From: Paragonimus westermani
Taxonomy: Eukaryota; Platyhelminthes; Trematoda; Plagiorchiida; Troglotrematidae
Direction: 5' to 3'
Assembly (NCBI GenBank): GCA_008508345.1
Contig: QNGE01001271.1
Coordinates: forward strand, 75,511 to 139,510
DNA: 64,000 nt
Below are positions 25,365 through 38,109 of the stretch, piece by piece. Each line of letters begins with the position of its first letter. The stretch's first letter is position 1. Both the position numbers and the translations under genes were made by a program. Under the pieces are notes generated by a model, which did no database searches, was not told the DNA's origin, and saw only the letters and a program-made list of their open reading frames with translations.

Positions 25365-28205
25365 TAGCTAATAAAACTGAACGATCGGCTTGCGTTTTTT
25401 ACACTCTCATTGCTTTCACCTTTCTGATAGCAGTGGCAGCCACGGTATCGATTCTTTTCAAACAACACGCGATTCAGCTGCTGTTGGTCACATGTATTTT
25501 AAGCGAACATGATATTTACTGGCACCACATCATGTAACCGGTTTCCCAACTCAGCTCCCCATTACACCACACAGTTTGTTCCGTTATCATCTCAATATTA
25601 CTTGCCGAAATAATGCTTCCTAATCGTTTACTCTCCACATCATTTGAACCGTTAATTGATTAAGATACAATAACTGCTCGCTGATGACCCTAATTAATGC
25701 CGCAAATCCGTCCATACACTGAACAATCGGTCACTGGACCATAAACGTTAGTTTGAACACGGCTTCAGCCACCGGTTGTGGAACTATAATTCTTTGGATG
25801 CAGTGCCTAGAGCAAAAACTTGATTGCACTCAAAAGTGGGAAGAAATCAAACATCGCTGTTCGATGAGGACAGCGATGCAGTAACTGAAGAACAACACAT
25901 GACTTTCGACGTAATTCACACGGTCAACAATACGGTTTTCATATCATTCGCGCAACTTTCCTGAGAGTGAAATTCGACCTGCTTATTCAACCATCTCTCC
26001 TTGCTTTAATTCATCACTGGATTAAAAATGACCGCAATCCCAGAAGCACTTGGGATTTGGAAACTGACGAACGTCATAAGAGAATGAATCGGGTGCGGAA
26101 TTCCTTAAAACTCTTTTTCTTGGATGGCGCCCTCTGATGCTATAACCTCGCTACATCTCATCATGTACACACTCTAATGCTGGTGTTTAGATAACAGTCT
26201 GCCGTTTGTTAAATCTGTTTTCAAATATGTATTTCGGGAAGCAACTGTTTCGCACAAATGTGGATGTTGTGAATTATCGAAAGGAAATGTCTGCGAATTT
26301 TTCCAAATGTAATCATTAACCAGGTTAACAGCTGATCCCATATAAAAGTATGTAGAATATGGTTAACTGTTCAGAAGAGTTCATAGAAGTTTTCAATCTT
26401 TTGTGGGCTGATCGGTAGAACTAAGAAGACGAATATTTAAAGAATGTAAGCGTGTGTAAAGGTTGCAACCAATCTTTGAGACGTCGGGGGAGAGGAAGTT
26501 AACTGTTTTATAAATGCTGGAGATAACCCACCGACGAACTTCCTACGTCCACAATATCCGTGTAAAGTCAAGGATGTAACCAGGTGTTTTCGGTCATTCT
26601 CATCAGGTATACACAATTACAAGGGTTTCACTAGTCATGTATAAAACATGGATGTGATCATACACAATGATTGTAACCACAGAAACGGTGGATGACTGTC
26701 TTACTGGGTGAATCATTAAATAAATAAACAAACCACCCAGCTAAACAGTCATTCACATTCATTACCGTTGTGTATAACGGTATTTCAGTTTTATATTTAA
26801 GTCTACCGAATCTCTCGTAGTTGTATATGCCTGATGAGAATTACCGAAGTCAGCTGTTTACAAGCTTCGGTCTTCAAAGTTTCTTATAATTTATAATCCA
26901 AACAGTTCGAAGTTACTCACTTCCAACTCTTAACACTCCACAGTACCGACACGTGGAAGATTGAAAAACGAGTTGGAAGAAAATTGGTATCTTATCATGA
27001 TGAACCACTGCAAACAGATTGTCCATGGACGGTCTATTTTCACGTTTGTTAACAACCGTTATACCTTCTGCCCATGCCCATTATGAAGTCACGGTTGTTT
27101 CAAGAGGGGGTGACGGCATCTCAAATTCTGGGTGCTTCAAGACACGCACGACTGACGAACCCTGACAAGAGCGAAATCCAAGTCTAGGCCTTCTTTTCGA
27201 AGGAGGACAGCTGAAAAGCCTATATGCCTACAGAAGATGCAATTAGTATGGAGTTTTGTACAACATCTAACTATCAACTCCCATATTATTTTTCAGTAAT
27301 GCAAATGGTTTCCGTAGTTCGTTTATTCAAGTAACTCTTGCTATCTACTTAGTCTGCTCATAAGCTGTGTTTCAATTCACGAAAATGAAATTCATACTGA
27401 AAATCACAGGGGTCAATCGGTCATGTTGCATGTGGTTGAAATTGTCCATGGGGTATCCAGTGAGTAACCCTATGATCAAGAATCTTTCACTTGGGTTGAA
27501 GTCACAGACTTCGTTCAAACAACTGAGCGATGCGATGATTGAATTCTGAGGATTCAGAGGTTTTCAATTTGAACGCCACCCAAACTCGATCGCAGCCTTC
27601 ACATTCAGATACGTCTTTCGGCTAGCCCACTTCGATTGCAGTGAACATAGTGTCTCGGTTTTTTCTTCTTCCAGAATGACTGGGCCATCTAATCACTATT
27701 CAGGAAAGGCTGTTTTTGGATGTTTAGGCGTTACTGATCGGCGCTGCCTATCGTGAGGTTTCTGGCAGTGTGATTATCACGGTAATTTCACAAACATGAG
27801 GGTCAGAATGCAAATTCCAGCTGAGACGAGGACACCCTAATGATGTGCGGAACTGGAGTCTGGTGCTACCTCTAGAAGGGAGCTAACCGAAAGACTTATC
27901 AAAATGTGAACACTGCTACCAGGTGTGGGTAGTGTTCAGTTTGAAATAATCCAAACTCCCAGAATGCATTCATCATTTGTTTTCGTTGTGAAGTGAATGA
28001 AAACCGGAGACCAAATAACGATCACATTTTTGCGAAAATTTGCTCTGTGCGTTTCACTCCAAAACCCCCTACTTAGTCAGCTTGCTGCCCTCAGGCCAGT
28101 TCCATTCAACACACCTCCATTGACTTGGTATTTCGTTCCTCGTTTGAACCACAGCCACTTCCGAATGGACAAAAATCTGATGTGTTCAACTTTTTTCTTG
28201 CGTAG
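25365..28205. other. No recognisable gene
   Basis: Upstream of the kinesin gene. It should contain the promoter, but no core motif stands out. ORFs are all short and unconvincing. Confidence 0.45.
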
Positions 28206-28412
28206 TCCAATCACTTGTCAAGCAACTTCACGACTAGTAATCACACACACCACGAAATGCCTCATATCCCGTTTAACCTTGCTAGACTTCAACAATTGTC
28301 GCCCAACGAAAATACGCGTTACTGTACAAGGCCATGGTTATCCCAAGTTCTGGGACATCTATATGCGGACGACAATGAGAAAAATAGCGTGGCCGCTGAT
28401 TGGACGGAATGA
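28206..28412 (+). CDS. Candidate terminal exon of an unidentified host gene
   Basis: An acceptor with a strong T tract (CAACTTTTTTCTTGCGTAG, ending at 28,205) is followed in phase 0 by 68 codons and a TGA at 28,410-28,412. The translation is Asn-, His- and Ser-rich at first, then FNLARLQQLSPNENTRYC and a tail containing HLYADDNEKNSVAADWTE. No family is recognised. A 146-codon ORF in another frame (27,997-28,437) overlaps it and looks less protein-like. Confidence 0.33.
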   Translation, partial: SNHLSSNFTTSNHTHHEMPHIPFNLARLQQLSPNENTRYCTRPWLSQVLGHLYADDNEKNSVAADWTE

Positions 28413-30715
28413 CTACAGCTCAAAAGGCGTATCCTGATTGTCCCACAACGGTCAAACAATTAAGTTTTCTGCGATCGTTATCTCACATTCTCTGATCAGC
28501 TGTGACAGCACGTGTTCGTAGTTCGAAATAAACCGAAATGCATCCACAACTACCACTCTGCTCCGTCGGAACTGGTGCTGAGGCTGCCACACTCATCATT
28601 TACTATTAATCTGACGAGTACAAACGTCATAAAACTATCCAATCGCATTACTGGTAACAGGTGTAATCTCTGCACCCGGCAGCAGGCTTCATTTGTGACA
28701 TTTCGAACTAGAACTGTGAGTTTATGTTTTCCATTTGGCCACGTTGCTTCCTATGAATACACTGGTTTTCTATAATTCTGTAAAAGGGGGTGGAGACATT
28801 TCGTCGCAGACTTCCCGTCAGATATTCACACAATTTTACTCCGTCATTTGTAGTCACTTAACAATAAAATTCGCACTCTTAGTTTGACAAAACATCCATT
28901 TTGATAATGCATTTAGCCCATTCCCCGCAGTTCACAACACTCACTCTCCAGGCTAATGCCAATCGGATATTGTCATAACAACTAGTCTCTCTGTCAAAAA
29001 ATTACCAACAGTGAGACTGCTACACGCAGCAAACAAACCGTAAGACAAATACTCATCCATAGACGAAGACCAAGTGTGCTCATTCAAGAGGTCTCTGTTG
29101 ATATAAACGGTTCTGATAAATCTAGAACGGCTCCTTGGCCTATGCTACATTTAAGTGGGAACCTGTAAACAAAAAACTGCGTAACAGTTCTCATTTCGAT
29201 ATTGTGTGTACTAGTTTACAGCACCGACTTGTGCGTGGGTGATGGCAGCAAGATGATATTTAAATCATCGGTTACTTTGTAGTTTGTGAGAAGTATAGAC
29301 TATTAAAAAACCATCTAAATGTTAAGCAATTGGAACAGTTTCTGACGACATTAGTTTATGCAACTGTTCAGTTCTAGTCGTCAACTTTGGCTAACAGAGA
29401 TTCTCACAACGCACTTCTGCGCTGTAACCTGGAAAGCTCGTGTTAACCTCGTATTGTGATTACTTTGAAAGTACACTGGTCTGCATACTTCACGATGTGA
29501 GAAGTAGATTTGAAAAATACAGTTACATGTCGTACAGTGATTAATAAGAACTTCCACGTGACTTGTGTTGATGTTCTGTTAACATCCGGTGCTTATCATG
29601 CTACATACAGTTCCGATGAAATCGTACGTTAATAACCGGTTTTTCAACCATTCTGGCTAACGGTGGCGTCAGCGTCACTTGTAACATACAAAGAATCAAG
29701 TTGTGCATTTCGTTTAACAAATATTTATTTAACAATTATTCCGCCTCCAAATTCAGTGAATTTCTATTATACATCTGGTTTGGAATGCACCTGGGAGTTT
29801 TGACATGATGTACCATGCCTAAACATATACATGTTCGTTACCATTGCGATACCGAATTACTTGCCTTGTGATGACCAACTGATACAGTGATTGCACTGAA
29901 CTGTCGTACATATATGACAAAATGTTTTCATTTGTGATGGGGTTCCGAATCAATAACGATGTGTATCCCGTTCACCGACTACGAGCAGCCAGTTTCACGA
30001 ACAGCGCAGTTCGCCATTCGCGGTACGACATCCGCACGTTATGGTTTCTCTTCTCGTTCCCCAAATCCTCGACGAAAGCAATGCCACTTCACATTGGAAA
30101 TTCAACCGTTATTCGGTATTTATCCCCCAAGATGTTTACAGGGGTCATTACGAACTTCATTCTCTGTCACACAGGACACCGCTTAACTCGACCACCTGGT
30201 TCACAAACTGAAGCTGTGTCACATCGTATGGTACGCGATCAACCCGATACTGCGCTGTGTGTGTGTCCGTCACAGTAACGTAAAACTGATTTGTTCCGTT
30301 GCGTAGAATCCATTGACATATTTTATCACTGGATCTACAATTCTGCGTAAATTTGTCTATTGTCACATGACACCTTATGATCGAACAAACGATCGCTATT
30401 CTTCAGTAGTTATGCAAACAAGGCTTACCAATGTAATGAAGATGAAATATCACGTTATACTGCTCGTAAGTAGTCAGACGAAGGCAGGTATTTAGGCATC
30501 GCATTAGCCAGGGCAAAATACAGGTAGTGACGCTGAAGTGAATTCTGGAAGGAAATGATATTTTCTGTTCAAGCGCATTGTACTCGCAACTATGGCATCC
30601 CCGGAATATTTTTACGTGTAAATGAGTGTTTGCGCTTGAGGTGGTGTTGAGGCATACGTCCCCTGTTTAGCTTTCATTAATAAATAATCCTTGTGCCGCG
30701 TGCATTTTCGATCAT
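28413..30715. other. No firmly recognisable gene
   Basis: ORFs overlap on both strands around 29,920-30,370 (118 and 75 codons plus, 69 codons minus). No domain can be assigned to any of them. Confidence 0.4.
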
Positions 30716-30721
30716 AAAATG

Positions 30722-30879
30722 TGGTGCTGTGACTGAAATAGGGAATGAAGATTCCGTGGAGGAGACCTTTTGAAGATGAGAACGTCCAGAGCTTTTTGGC
30801 AGATTTCGAAGTCGTATGCGCGGAGGTCAGATTCAAGACCTACCGTGCAAAGTTAGCATCGCTACGGATGTTCCTCAAT
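30722..30879 (+). mobile_element. CsRn1-like gypsy remnant: primer-binding site and gag start
   Basis: A plus-strand segment aligns by eye with the start of the gypsy element at 43.65 kb. A primer-binding-site-like TGGTGCTGTGA at 30,722-30,732 is followed by an ATG at 30,745 and about 45 codons beginning MKIPWRRPFEDENVQSFL. The matching gag of the larger element begins MKIPWPQPFEDGEVRTFL. Similarity fades after residue about 41. An AATAAA 40-odd bases before the site would belong to the end of its LTR. No pol follows, so this is a short fragment. Confidence 0.6.
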
Positions 30880-32918
30880 ATCTCACTAATTCTGAGTAGG
30901 GCCACTTACTTCAAGTGTAACGATCATGCAACATACACACAAAGCACATGTTTGCTTCTTGCGGGCACAGATAGTTTCAGAACATATGTTGTTCGTTTAC
31001 AGGTTTTTAGTAGGAGTTTGTAAGAACGGCGTAATATACATCGGACTAATGAGGCAGTCGTAATAAGGAGACCAGCGGCGTTCTATGGTGAAGCATACAC
31101 CAAGAAATCTTCGGACCGATCACAGCGTTTGTTTATGGACGAATTACTAAACTGTGACATGTCCTACTAATATCAACTACGCATAATACGCAGCGTGTGT
31201 CTCTTGTGGTCTTAGGTATTCTCAATTTTCTCTCACTTTTCGTCACGCTGATTGTCAAAAACACAGTAAGGATGGACACAGAAGTAGTTCGTCAAAGCAC
31301 AAAAATTTGTCTAGAAAACCTCTCCTCAATGGAGTAGGACCTTTCTTTCGATCTCAAGACTCGTGTGCTTGTCTTTGTTTCCCTTGATGTGTTTCGATTT
31401 AGCTGGTCTTATTTTATCAACCACTGCGTCAAATGCTCATCAACAGATTGATAACATCCGATAACTATGTCAACAGTCTAATGATCAGTGATTCACTACA
31501 GCCGATTGATATCTCTACACATATTCTGTATTCAGTCTAGGCCCACGAGCTGTCTCAGTCTGGTAGTTGTCTATTCTAACTTACTCGATTTTTGCTCAGA
31601 AGACGTAGGCCTATATATATATATGTCTTCAAAGAGTTTAGTACACTTAGCACAATCAACCCGTTTCTGATCTATTCCGTTGCACGTTTCTGTTTTGGTC
31701 ATCTGCTTCTCCCGCTACTTTCCAAGATGTTATGAGTTCCATCACTTCTGATTTGGAAGTCATTGTTTATCGAGATTGTTATTGTGTATATTCCAACTAA
31801 ATTCATCCATGCTAATCGTTTGCGTGTCTTTCTTTGATGGGTTTATACGAACAGTGTAGTTACAGGTGTATCAAACGGTAGTTTTCAAATGTCGAAGTTT
31901 TCTTACTTAGTTTTCGATAAGTCCTCTGCCTGCTAGTGTTCAGTCGACTAAATGTGTTGATGAATTGCGCTCCTTGTTTGGTTCGTTAAACTATTAGTCT
32001 AGATACACTCTGAGAATGATTGTGAAGCCGGCTTCTCATTTTGAATTGGTAAACCAGAAATCTACTTTGTGGACCGAAAAAGTGAACAGTCATCTAGAAA
32101 CCATCCGATCATCTCTTTTTACTATGCACTTCGTCGTCTGGAGAAAGAAAAAGACGCAAAAAACCGTCTGTAGGATAATTTTGGAGGTCAAAATTCTCTT
32201 CGCTTGAACCTGCAGCACTCTTTCTCGTGAGCCCGTCTAACTGGATGCATGTTATTGTTATTCCCATCACCCGTGTCTAAAAGCACTAAATTCTCCAGCC
32301 CGCCATCCTCATTCATTGAATCTCATTCACATGCCCACACCCATGGTCATCTGTCAACTTCACTCTCCCTACCCCTGTAAATACGACCTTCCTACGGCCC
32401 ACCGTACAAATGTCAACAGCTAACCAGTCTACCCGAAGGCTGCGTATTTGGATACACGTCAGACCGATCCGATCGCGTTTCGTCAGTTCGTCCTTACCTG
32501 CCGGTCGCATGTGCTTGTATTTGTGGTTTTTGGCCCTTGACGGCCATTTGCAGCCAAATATTGTGTCTTAACGCACGAACACAAACGAACTGATGTTTGT
32601 TTCTTGTAGCTGTTATATTATTTATGTCAATAGTATCACGTTTCCAGTTACATGATTTGGCATCGTTGGTTATGTGTCCGTCGCTCAACGTTCATCGGAA
32701 AGAACTTACGCCGGTTATTGAAAGAAAAGTCTGACCTAGTCCGCACGGGTCCTAAATATATGTGGCGAACCAGTTAGTATACATGGCAATCAGGACGCAA
32801 AACGAGTCACACGATGTGATTGTACATGGCTGTCGGGACGTTTGAGCGAATCACGTCTGGGGACTTCAGCAAACCGACGAGAGAAGGAAAACAGTTCAGA
32901 TAGCGTACAGGCGTTGAA
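30880..32918. other. No recognisable gene
   Basis: Short ORFs only. A small TA run lies at about 31,611-31,624. Confidence 0.5.
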
Positions 32919-33211
32919 TCACAGGGCTATGATCTGACTGGTAAAGTGCGATAATACTGTTCGATCATAATCGTCCGATATTGAACGATCCGCCTTCGGT
33001 GCTTCCTTAGGAAATACACCGCCTAACACCTGTCGTCTGAGCTTCATCGTATATGCCTCAGTGAGAAGTGGCTCGGGTGATCCCGGGTGCGACTTAATAT
33101 CCGAGCTGTTAGAAGTCTTTGATGACTTATCCTGAACCTTAATTTCCTGCACCTCCAATGCTCTTCTCAAAATTCGACGCTGACCAAGGTTTATTGAATG
33201 GCCCGTTTGCT
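32919..33211 (-). CDS. Candidate terminal exon of an unidentified host gene
   Basis: Read on the minus strand, an acceptor (ATCAGACTGTTTCAG, ending at 33,212) is followed by two bases completing a codon and 96 codons to a stop at 32,919-32,921. The translation is convincingly protein-like: basic helices (LGQRRILRRALEVQEIKVQD), a Ser/Pro stretch, then LTEAYTMKLRRQVLGGVFP and an acidic DDYDR. Phase matches a donor at 33,395 of the candidate exon just upstream, giving a 184-bp intron. I do not recognise the family. Confidence 0.45.
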
Positions 33212-33395
33212 CTGAAACAGTCTGATATGACTGGTCTGTCGTATCTAGACATAAAAGCCGAAATGAATTTCATACAACACTGCCTCTGGACGGCCTCGAA
33301 CTCGCCCGGTTATCAATGCGGTCCCCAATCCACGGGTCCCTTATCAGTAAGGACTGACCAACCCCAAAATAGGAGCAGAGCTTCATAACTCTCAC

Positions 33396-33543
33396 TGAAC
33401 TGTTGTTTGATCGAAAAATTCTTGTTAGGCACTGGTGGCTTGGAAGGACGTAGCAGATCATTTGCTGTTCGTAGCCATGCCTCTTCGGAGATTTGCCTGG
33501 AGATTTCCGTCCCGGAACTTGTCGAATCGGTGTCGTCCAGTAG
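33396..33543 (-). CDS. Candidate internal exon, same gene as 32,919-33,211
   Basis: On the minus strand a T8-CAG acceptor ends at 33,544. The exon then opens in phase 0 with LLDDTDSTSSGTEISRQISE and continues through EAWLRTANDLLRPSKPPVP to a donor (TTCA then GTGAGA at 33,395). It is 148 bp long and leaves one base over, matching the next exon. Without that splice the frame stays open to a TGA at 33,313, so the exon could instead be terminal. Composition and the fit at both borders support coding. The protein family is unknown. It has the same orientation as the RBR ligase exon at 39.8 kb, but the two cannot be shown to be one gene because the intervening domains are not seen. Confidence 0.42.
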
Positions 33544-35090
33544 CTGAAAAAAAATTCCGAGGACTCGTTACTATGTCCTTCCTCTTTAGCTTTTTAAAAG
33601 GTTGTTTTGAACGAGTCCATAAACCGTCCGGTCGGGTCCTTTGGCTGCCGGTGTTGAAGCGGTGACCGTTTGTGACTGACGTCGTCCCGCTTATAGAAGC
33701 ACGCCAGTGCAATGAGAAGAAACCGACTTCCGCTGCCTCACTCGGTTGTATCCGGTGTTAGTCTAGCTTCTGCGCCACCGAGGCTACCGAAGTTATTTCC
33801 ATCAGGCAAACTTCCGGCCATTTGTCTTAGGCTTCGGAAAGAACTGAGAAATTTTTACTATTCATAATTCCGGAGAAGTTGATGTGCAAACGAATCCGAA
33901 GCTTTGGAGGCACTGACCAAGGTTGTAATCCTACATTCACCTGTAGTGACCAGCGATCATGTGGCTTCTCTAAGGATCCCAGCTGCAACCATGTTTTATT
34001 GTTTGTCTGCTCTGTACGCATGATTCTGTGTACGCCTGCTATAGAAGGCCTGATATGAACTCAGTGCCACTTTTATGAACCGTGCAACTAATCGCACGCA
34101 GCGAACGTTCGCTTCTCTTCTAACGACCCATCTATTCCTCCATTCTTCAGATTCGTTTGACCTGGATCTTTTCGAGCGTTGTTTAACGCACTCGAAGTTT
34201 CCACTCACTTCTGACTGGGCGCGCTTTTGATTGTCGCCGAGTGGGCTGTGGCCCACTTCGCGCCCCTCTTCTTTCCTTCCTTAGTTGCTGCCGTTGGTCC
34301 TAGGTTAGGATAGAACTAACTGCTCATCATATTCCCTAACATTACTGGAAATATACGGCTTGTTTCCAAACCCTGACGTGTTATTTTCGTTCGATGTCTG
34401 ATGGGACTACGTTTCGACTGCTCTTCACGAAAGGTGTTTCGAATTGTTAGTGGACGAGGGTCGAGCGCATACGCACTTTTCCGCTACACACCAGAGATTT
34501 GACAGTCAGTGAAGAACAGGCTTTGCTGAGTTGTTCGATTTCGGAATGCCCATGAGGCCAGTTCACATAGTCGCGTGTCTGCTTTTATCCTACGATACCG
34601 GGATGGCAACGATGAAATTGTTTCAGAACCCGTGTTCTGAGACCGGGTGACGCGACCAATTAGCAGCTTTCAATCAGTGAACCGAAACAGCCAATGTAGG
34701 GCTTCACGTAGACGTGACTTTCCTGGCTGTCACTAATGAGTTTTTAGAGCAGAACAAGCACTACTCAAAATCTTCGGCAGTGTGAAACCACGAGAGTATA
34801 TGGCTTATTGCATGACTGCCTACAGTCACACTCGCATAGTGTTTTATACGTGTTGAGACCGAACAGGAATACGGTAGAGCTCGAGTAAATGGTGCAAAAC
34901 ACCAGTTAGACCCTGAAGTAACTATAATAAACAATATTTTGATAGTCGCATTCATTGTACAGTTTCGATTATTTTGGTTTTGTACCTACTTTTGTTTTAG
35001 TCAAGCTACCCATTTTGTAACATCCGGCCCGGGGCTAAAATCACAACTCGCGCCGTGCCTCGCTAGTTTGACGTGTCTCTCTGTACTCTC
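33544..35090. other. No recognisable gene
   Basis: Upstream side of the preceding candidate exons and downstream side of the gypsy element. ORFs such as 33,996-34,256 (minus, 86 codons, basic) have no motif. A GTGAGTGG donor-like site lies inside that ORF, so part of it may be exon. Confidence 0.35.
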
Positions 35091-35886
35091 TATTTTACAG
35101 GGTCGTTAATAATATACGAAGTCAACGCGCTGAGACTTGGCTTCTTACTGTCGAGCGATTGTCGATAGTGATAACTGACATGGTTGTATTTTGTTGGATC
35201 AGTTCCAATAACCGTGCGTGCGTGTTTTTCTCCCCAACATTCTTTGCGTCGAGCTGTGGGACATCGTTTCATCAGGAGTGTTCCGTTTCTCCAGTAACAT
35301 TAAATATGGATCACCTCCGGATAAGTGAGCTAGTTGCAACAGTCGCTTTGCCATTTCGACCGCCGCTTCGGTTTTACCATTTGACTGACTGTAGTACGGA
35401 CTGCTTATACGGTGCTCGGATCCCCACTTTTCAGCAAACGTTTTAAAAATCCGCGCCAATGAATTGTAGTCAGTTGACGGAAAAGAAGATCTCAGGTATA
35501 CCGTAGCGAGCAAATTGAGCTCGAAGTTTGAAACGACCGCGCTGAAAGTAGTGGAAATTGAAATTGTCTATTATCATCAAGTATTGCTTATTGCTGAATG
35601 CATAGATTTCCGCCGGTAATATTTGCCAGGCTCTTTGAGGGATTTGACGCATCAACATCGTTTCATTGATTTGCTTTGAGTCAATAGCTCGATATGCATT
35701 ACAGCTCTGTATGTAGTCCCTCATGGAACTCGGTATCTGAGGCCAATAGAAAAGCTGCTTTGCCCTCCGGATACAGCTATCCACTCCCGTATGTGCCAAG
35801 TGAACGTGCTCCAACATCTTCCGTTGAAATATCTCTAGAATTGTGACTCTTTCCCCCTTGAATACTGAGCCGTCTATCTGGACAAA

Positions 35887-36390
35887 TTAATCGCGGTCAC
35901 TAAAGGAGATTGCTAATTCCTCGGGCAACTTTCTCTTATCATGTAGCCACCCGTTTCTAATTGTTTCAGCCAGACGTTGTAACGTGGCATCCTGTGCTGT
36001 TGCTTCTTTTAGGTCGGTGATTAGTTCGGTTTCCCTCATAGTGTAATCCATATCCACAATAGTGTCAAAATGATGCTCTTTGCTGGAGGAACCCTTCTCG
36101 CAAGCTCTGGACAAAGTGTCAGCTATGTGCATCTGAGTCCCCGGCTGATAGGTCAGTTCGACGTCATACTTTTGTATTCTGATTAACATTCTCTGTAACC
36201 TTCGCGGTGCAGCAGATAACGGTTTCTTCACTATTGAAACTAGTGGTTTGTGGTCGGTGTGAACTATTGTCTTCCGACCGAACGTATAAGTGCTGAAACG
36301 TTCTAGGGCGAATATCACAGCCAGCATTTTCTTCTCGATTTGCGCATAGTTTCGCTCAGCAGACGAAAGACTCTGGCTTCGGTAGTCCAC
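35887..36390 (-). pseudogene. RNase H domain of the Mag-like element
   Basis: A 167-codon frame with SLSSAERNYAQIEKKMLAVI (the conserved Glu), VHTDHKPL and the ADTLSRA end motif. The first catalytic Asp lies in a short stretch just upstream, cut off by an in-frame stop. Confidence 0.8.
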
Positions 36391-36474
36391 TGGTCTTCCG
36401 TTTTGTAATAATACCGCCCCCAGACCAGTTTCACTGCTATCACATTAAATGACAAGAGATAATTCTGGATTGTA

Positions 36475-36981
36475 TTAGTTCAATATAGGGGCCTCGGTAA
36501 TAACTCGTTTGACTTTATCGAATGCTGTCTGCCTTTTCTCCTCCCATTTCCATGGTACTCCTTTATGGGTCAAAATACGGATTGGATGCATCATGTCGGA
36601 TAAATTTGGAAGGAACCGACTCAGATAATTAATCATACCATTCGGTTGGGATACTGCTTTCATATCTTCAGGAGCTGGCAATGTGACTATAGCCTTTATC
36701 TTCTCGGGGTCTACCTTGAGTCCGCTTGATGTTAACAAGTGACCGTGAAAAGTTATTTCTTTTTCTCGTAAAGCCACTTTGCTGCGCGACGGGCGAATTC
36801 CTCGATCGATACAGCGCTTCAGAAATTCCTTCAGGTTTCTGGCATGATCTTCCAACGTTTTTTCGAAAACTAGCACGTCATCTGCAACATACGTGACTCC
36901 TTTCAATTTATCAAGTGCCTGGATTAAACGCTTTGAAAAAATTCGCTGGAAACCTTCAGTCCGAAAGGCAAACGCAACCAA
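36475..36981 (-). pseudogene. Reverse transcriptase core of the Mag-like element
   Basis: A 168-codon frame with YVADDVLVF (the YxDD catalytic box keeps both Asp residues), followed by the thumb and connection region ending at PILN and a stop at 36,475. The N-terminal RT part lies in another frame at 37,131-37,313. Confidence 0.8.
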
Positions 36982-37485
36982 CGAAAACGTCCAAAGGGGG
37001 TTCCAAATGTGGTAAAGTAACTGGACTGCTCGTCAAGTTCTAATTGCCAAAACGCCGAGGATAGGTCTGCCTTTGTGAAAAATTGGGCTTGATTCAATTC
37101 TGGCAGGATGTCATCGACGGTTGGTAGACGTTAATATTCTCTTCGAAGTGCCTTATTCAATAGCTTGGGATCGATACACAACCGGATGTTACCTAACTTT
37201 TTTAACGTTACAACAATCTGAGTGACCCAATCGTTCAGCTCCTCTACCGGAGCAATCACGTTGATTCGAACTTGTCGGTCTAATTCCGCTTTGCACTTAT
37301 CTCGTATGGCCAACGGAACCCCCGAACCGGCAGCGCAAAATGAACGGCATCACTACCCACCGGTAAACTAACAGCACCTGGCATGTGACCGAGAATCGAA
37401 TCAAAAACACGCGAATACTGGTCAAGAACATATAAATCGGCTAATTTATGAAAAAATTCATCGCGATTAACGGTGATGAAGCCCA

Positions 37486-38109
37486 TCAACTGGATGGCAT
37501 CAGCATCTGAAATGGGCGTTGACTCCTGATCGACCACAAAAAATCAACCAGATAAATCTCCCCATTCTTTGGATTCGTGACCAGCAGAGGCGCAACTCCG
37601 GTAACCTTTGTCGCTGCACCATTCCACATTTTCAGGTGTGCATTCGATTCGCGTATGTTGGTCTCCTTGTCGCAGCCTGATGGTATGACACTGTCTGATG
37701 CACCGGAGTCCAGCTGGCATTTCCTTCTTATATCCTCAATGAGCAATTCTGCGAAGATTCCTTTCTGTCCTCTTGATCCGTTAACCCGGTTTATCACTTC
37801 GCTATCATCTTCGTCGATCCGACTGACCGTGGGCGATCTACAATGTCTGGCGAAATGGTTCCTTTTCCGGCACTTCATGCACGTCTTTCCGAAAGCTGGA
37901 CACTTTTCTGTCTGACGAAGATGTCTTCCACCGCAGAACTGGCACGAACTCATCAAGAATCGTTCTTTGTCCCTGTCCATAGCGTTTAATACCAGACCGT
38001 GGTCTGCGTTCAAAGATGTCATTCTTTGTTCCGTTGCCTCATCACTGTCGCAGATGTCGGTGCACTGAGCTAGCGTCAACTCTGGGATGTTCAACAGTCT
38101 CTTCGTCAT
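37486..38109 (-). pseudogene. Gag nucleocapsid and protease part of the Mag-like element
   Basis: A 207-codon open frame. Residues about 1-50 are the capsid C-terminal region, followed by the two Cys/His motifs of the nucleocapsid. The protease follows with its DSGA active-site triad and a downstream beta-strand region. It ends at a frameshift into the 37,280-37,537 frame. In a live element this would process gag-pol. Here it is detached from the RT. Confidence 0.8.

Noticed and set aside
29922..30366. Overlapping ORFs on both strands, some with CUB-like or receptor-like look
   Set aside because: Three plus frames and one minus frame look equally coding-like, none has splice borders or a recognised motif, and no cysteine pattern fits.
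35020..35045. Possible 3' LTR start (TGTTACAAAATGGG on the minus strand) of the Mag-like gypsy
   Set aside because: It follows a G-rich tract as an LTR might, but no similarity to the 38.65-39.12 kb segment could be seen, so the pairing is unsupported.
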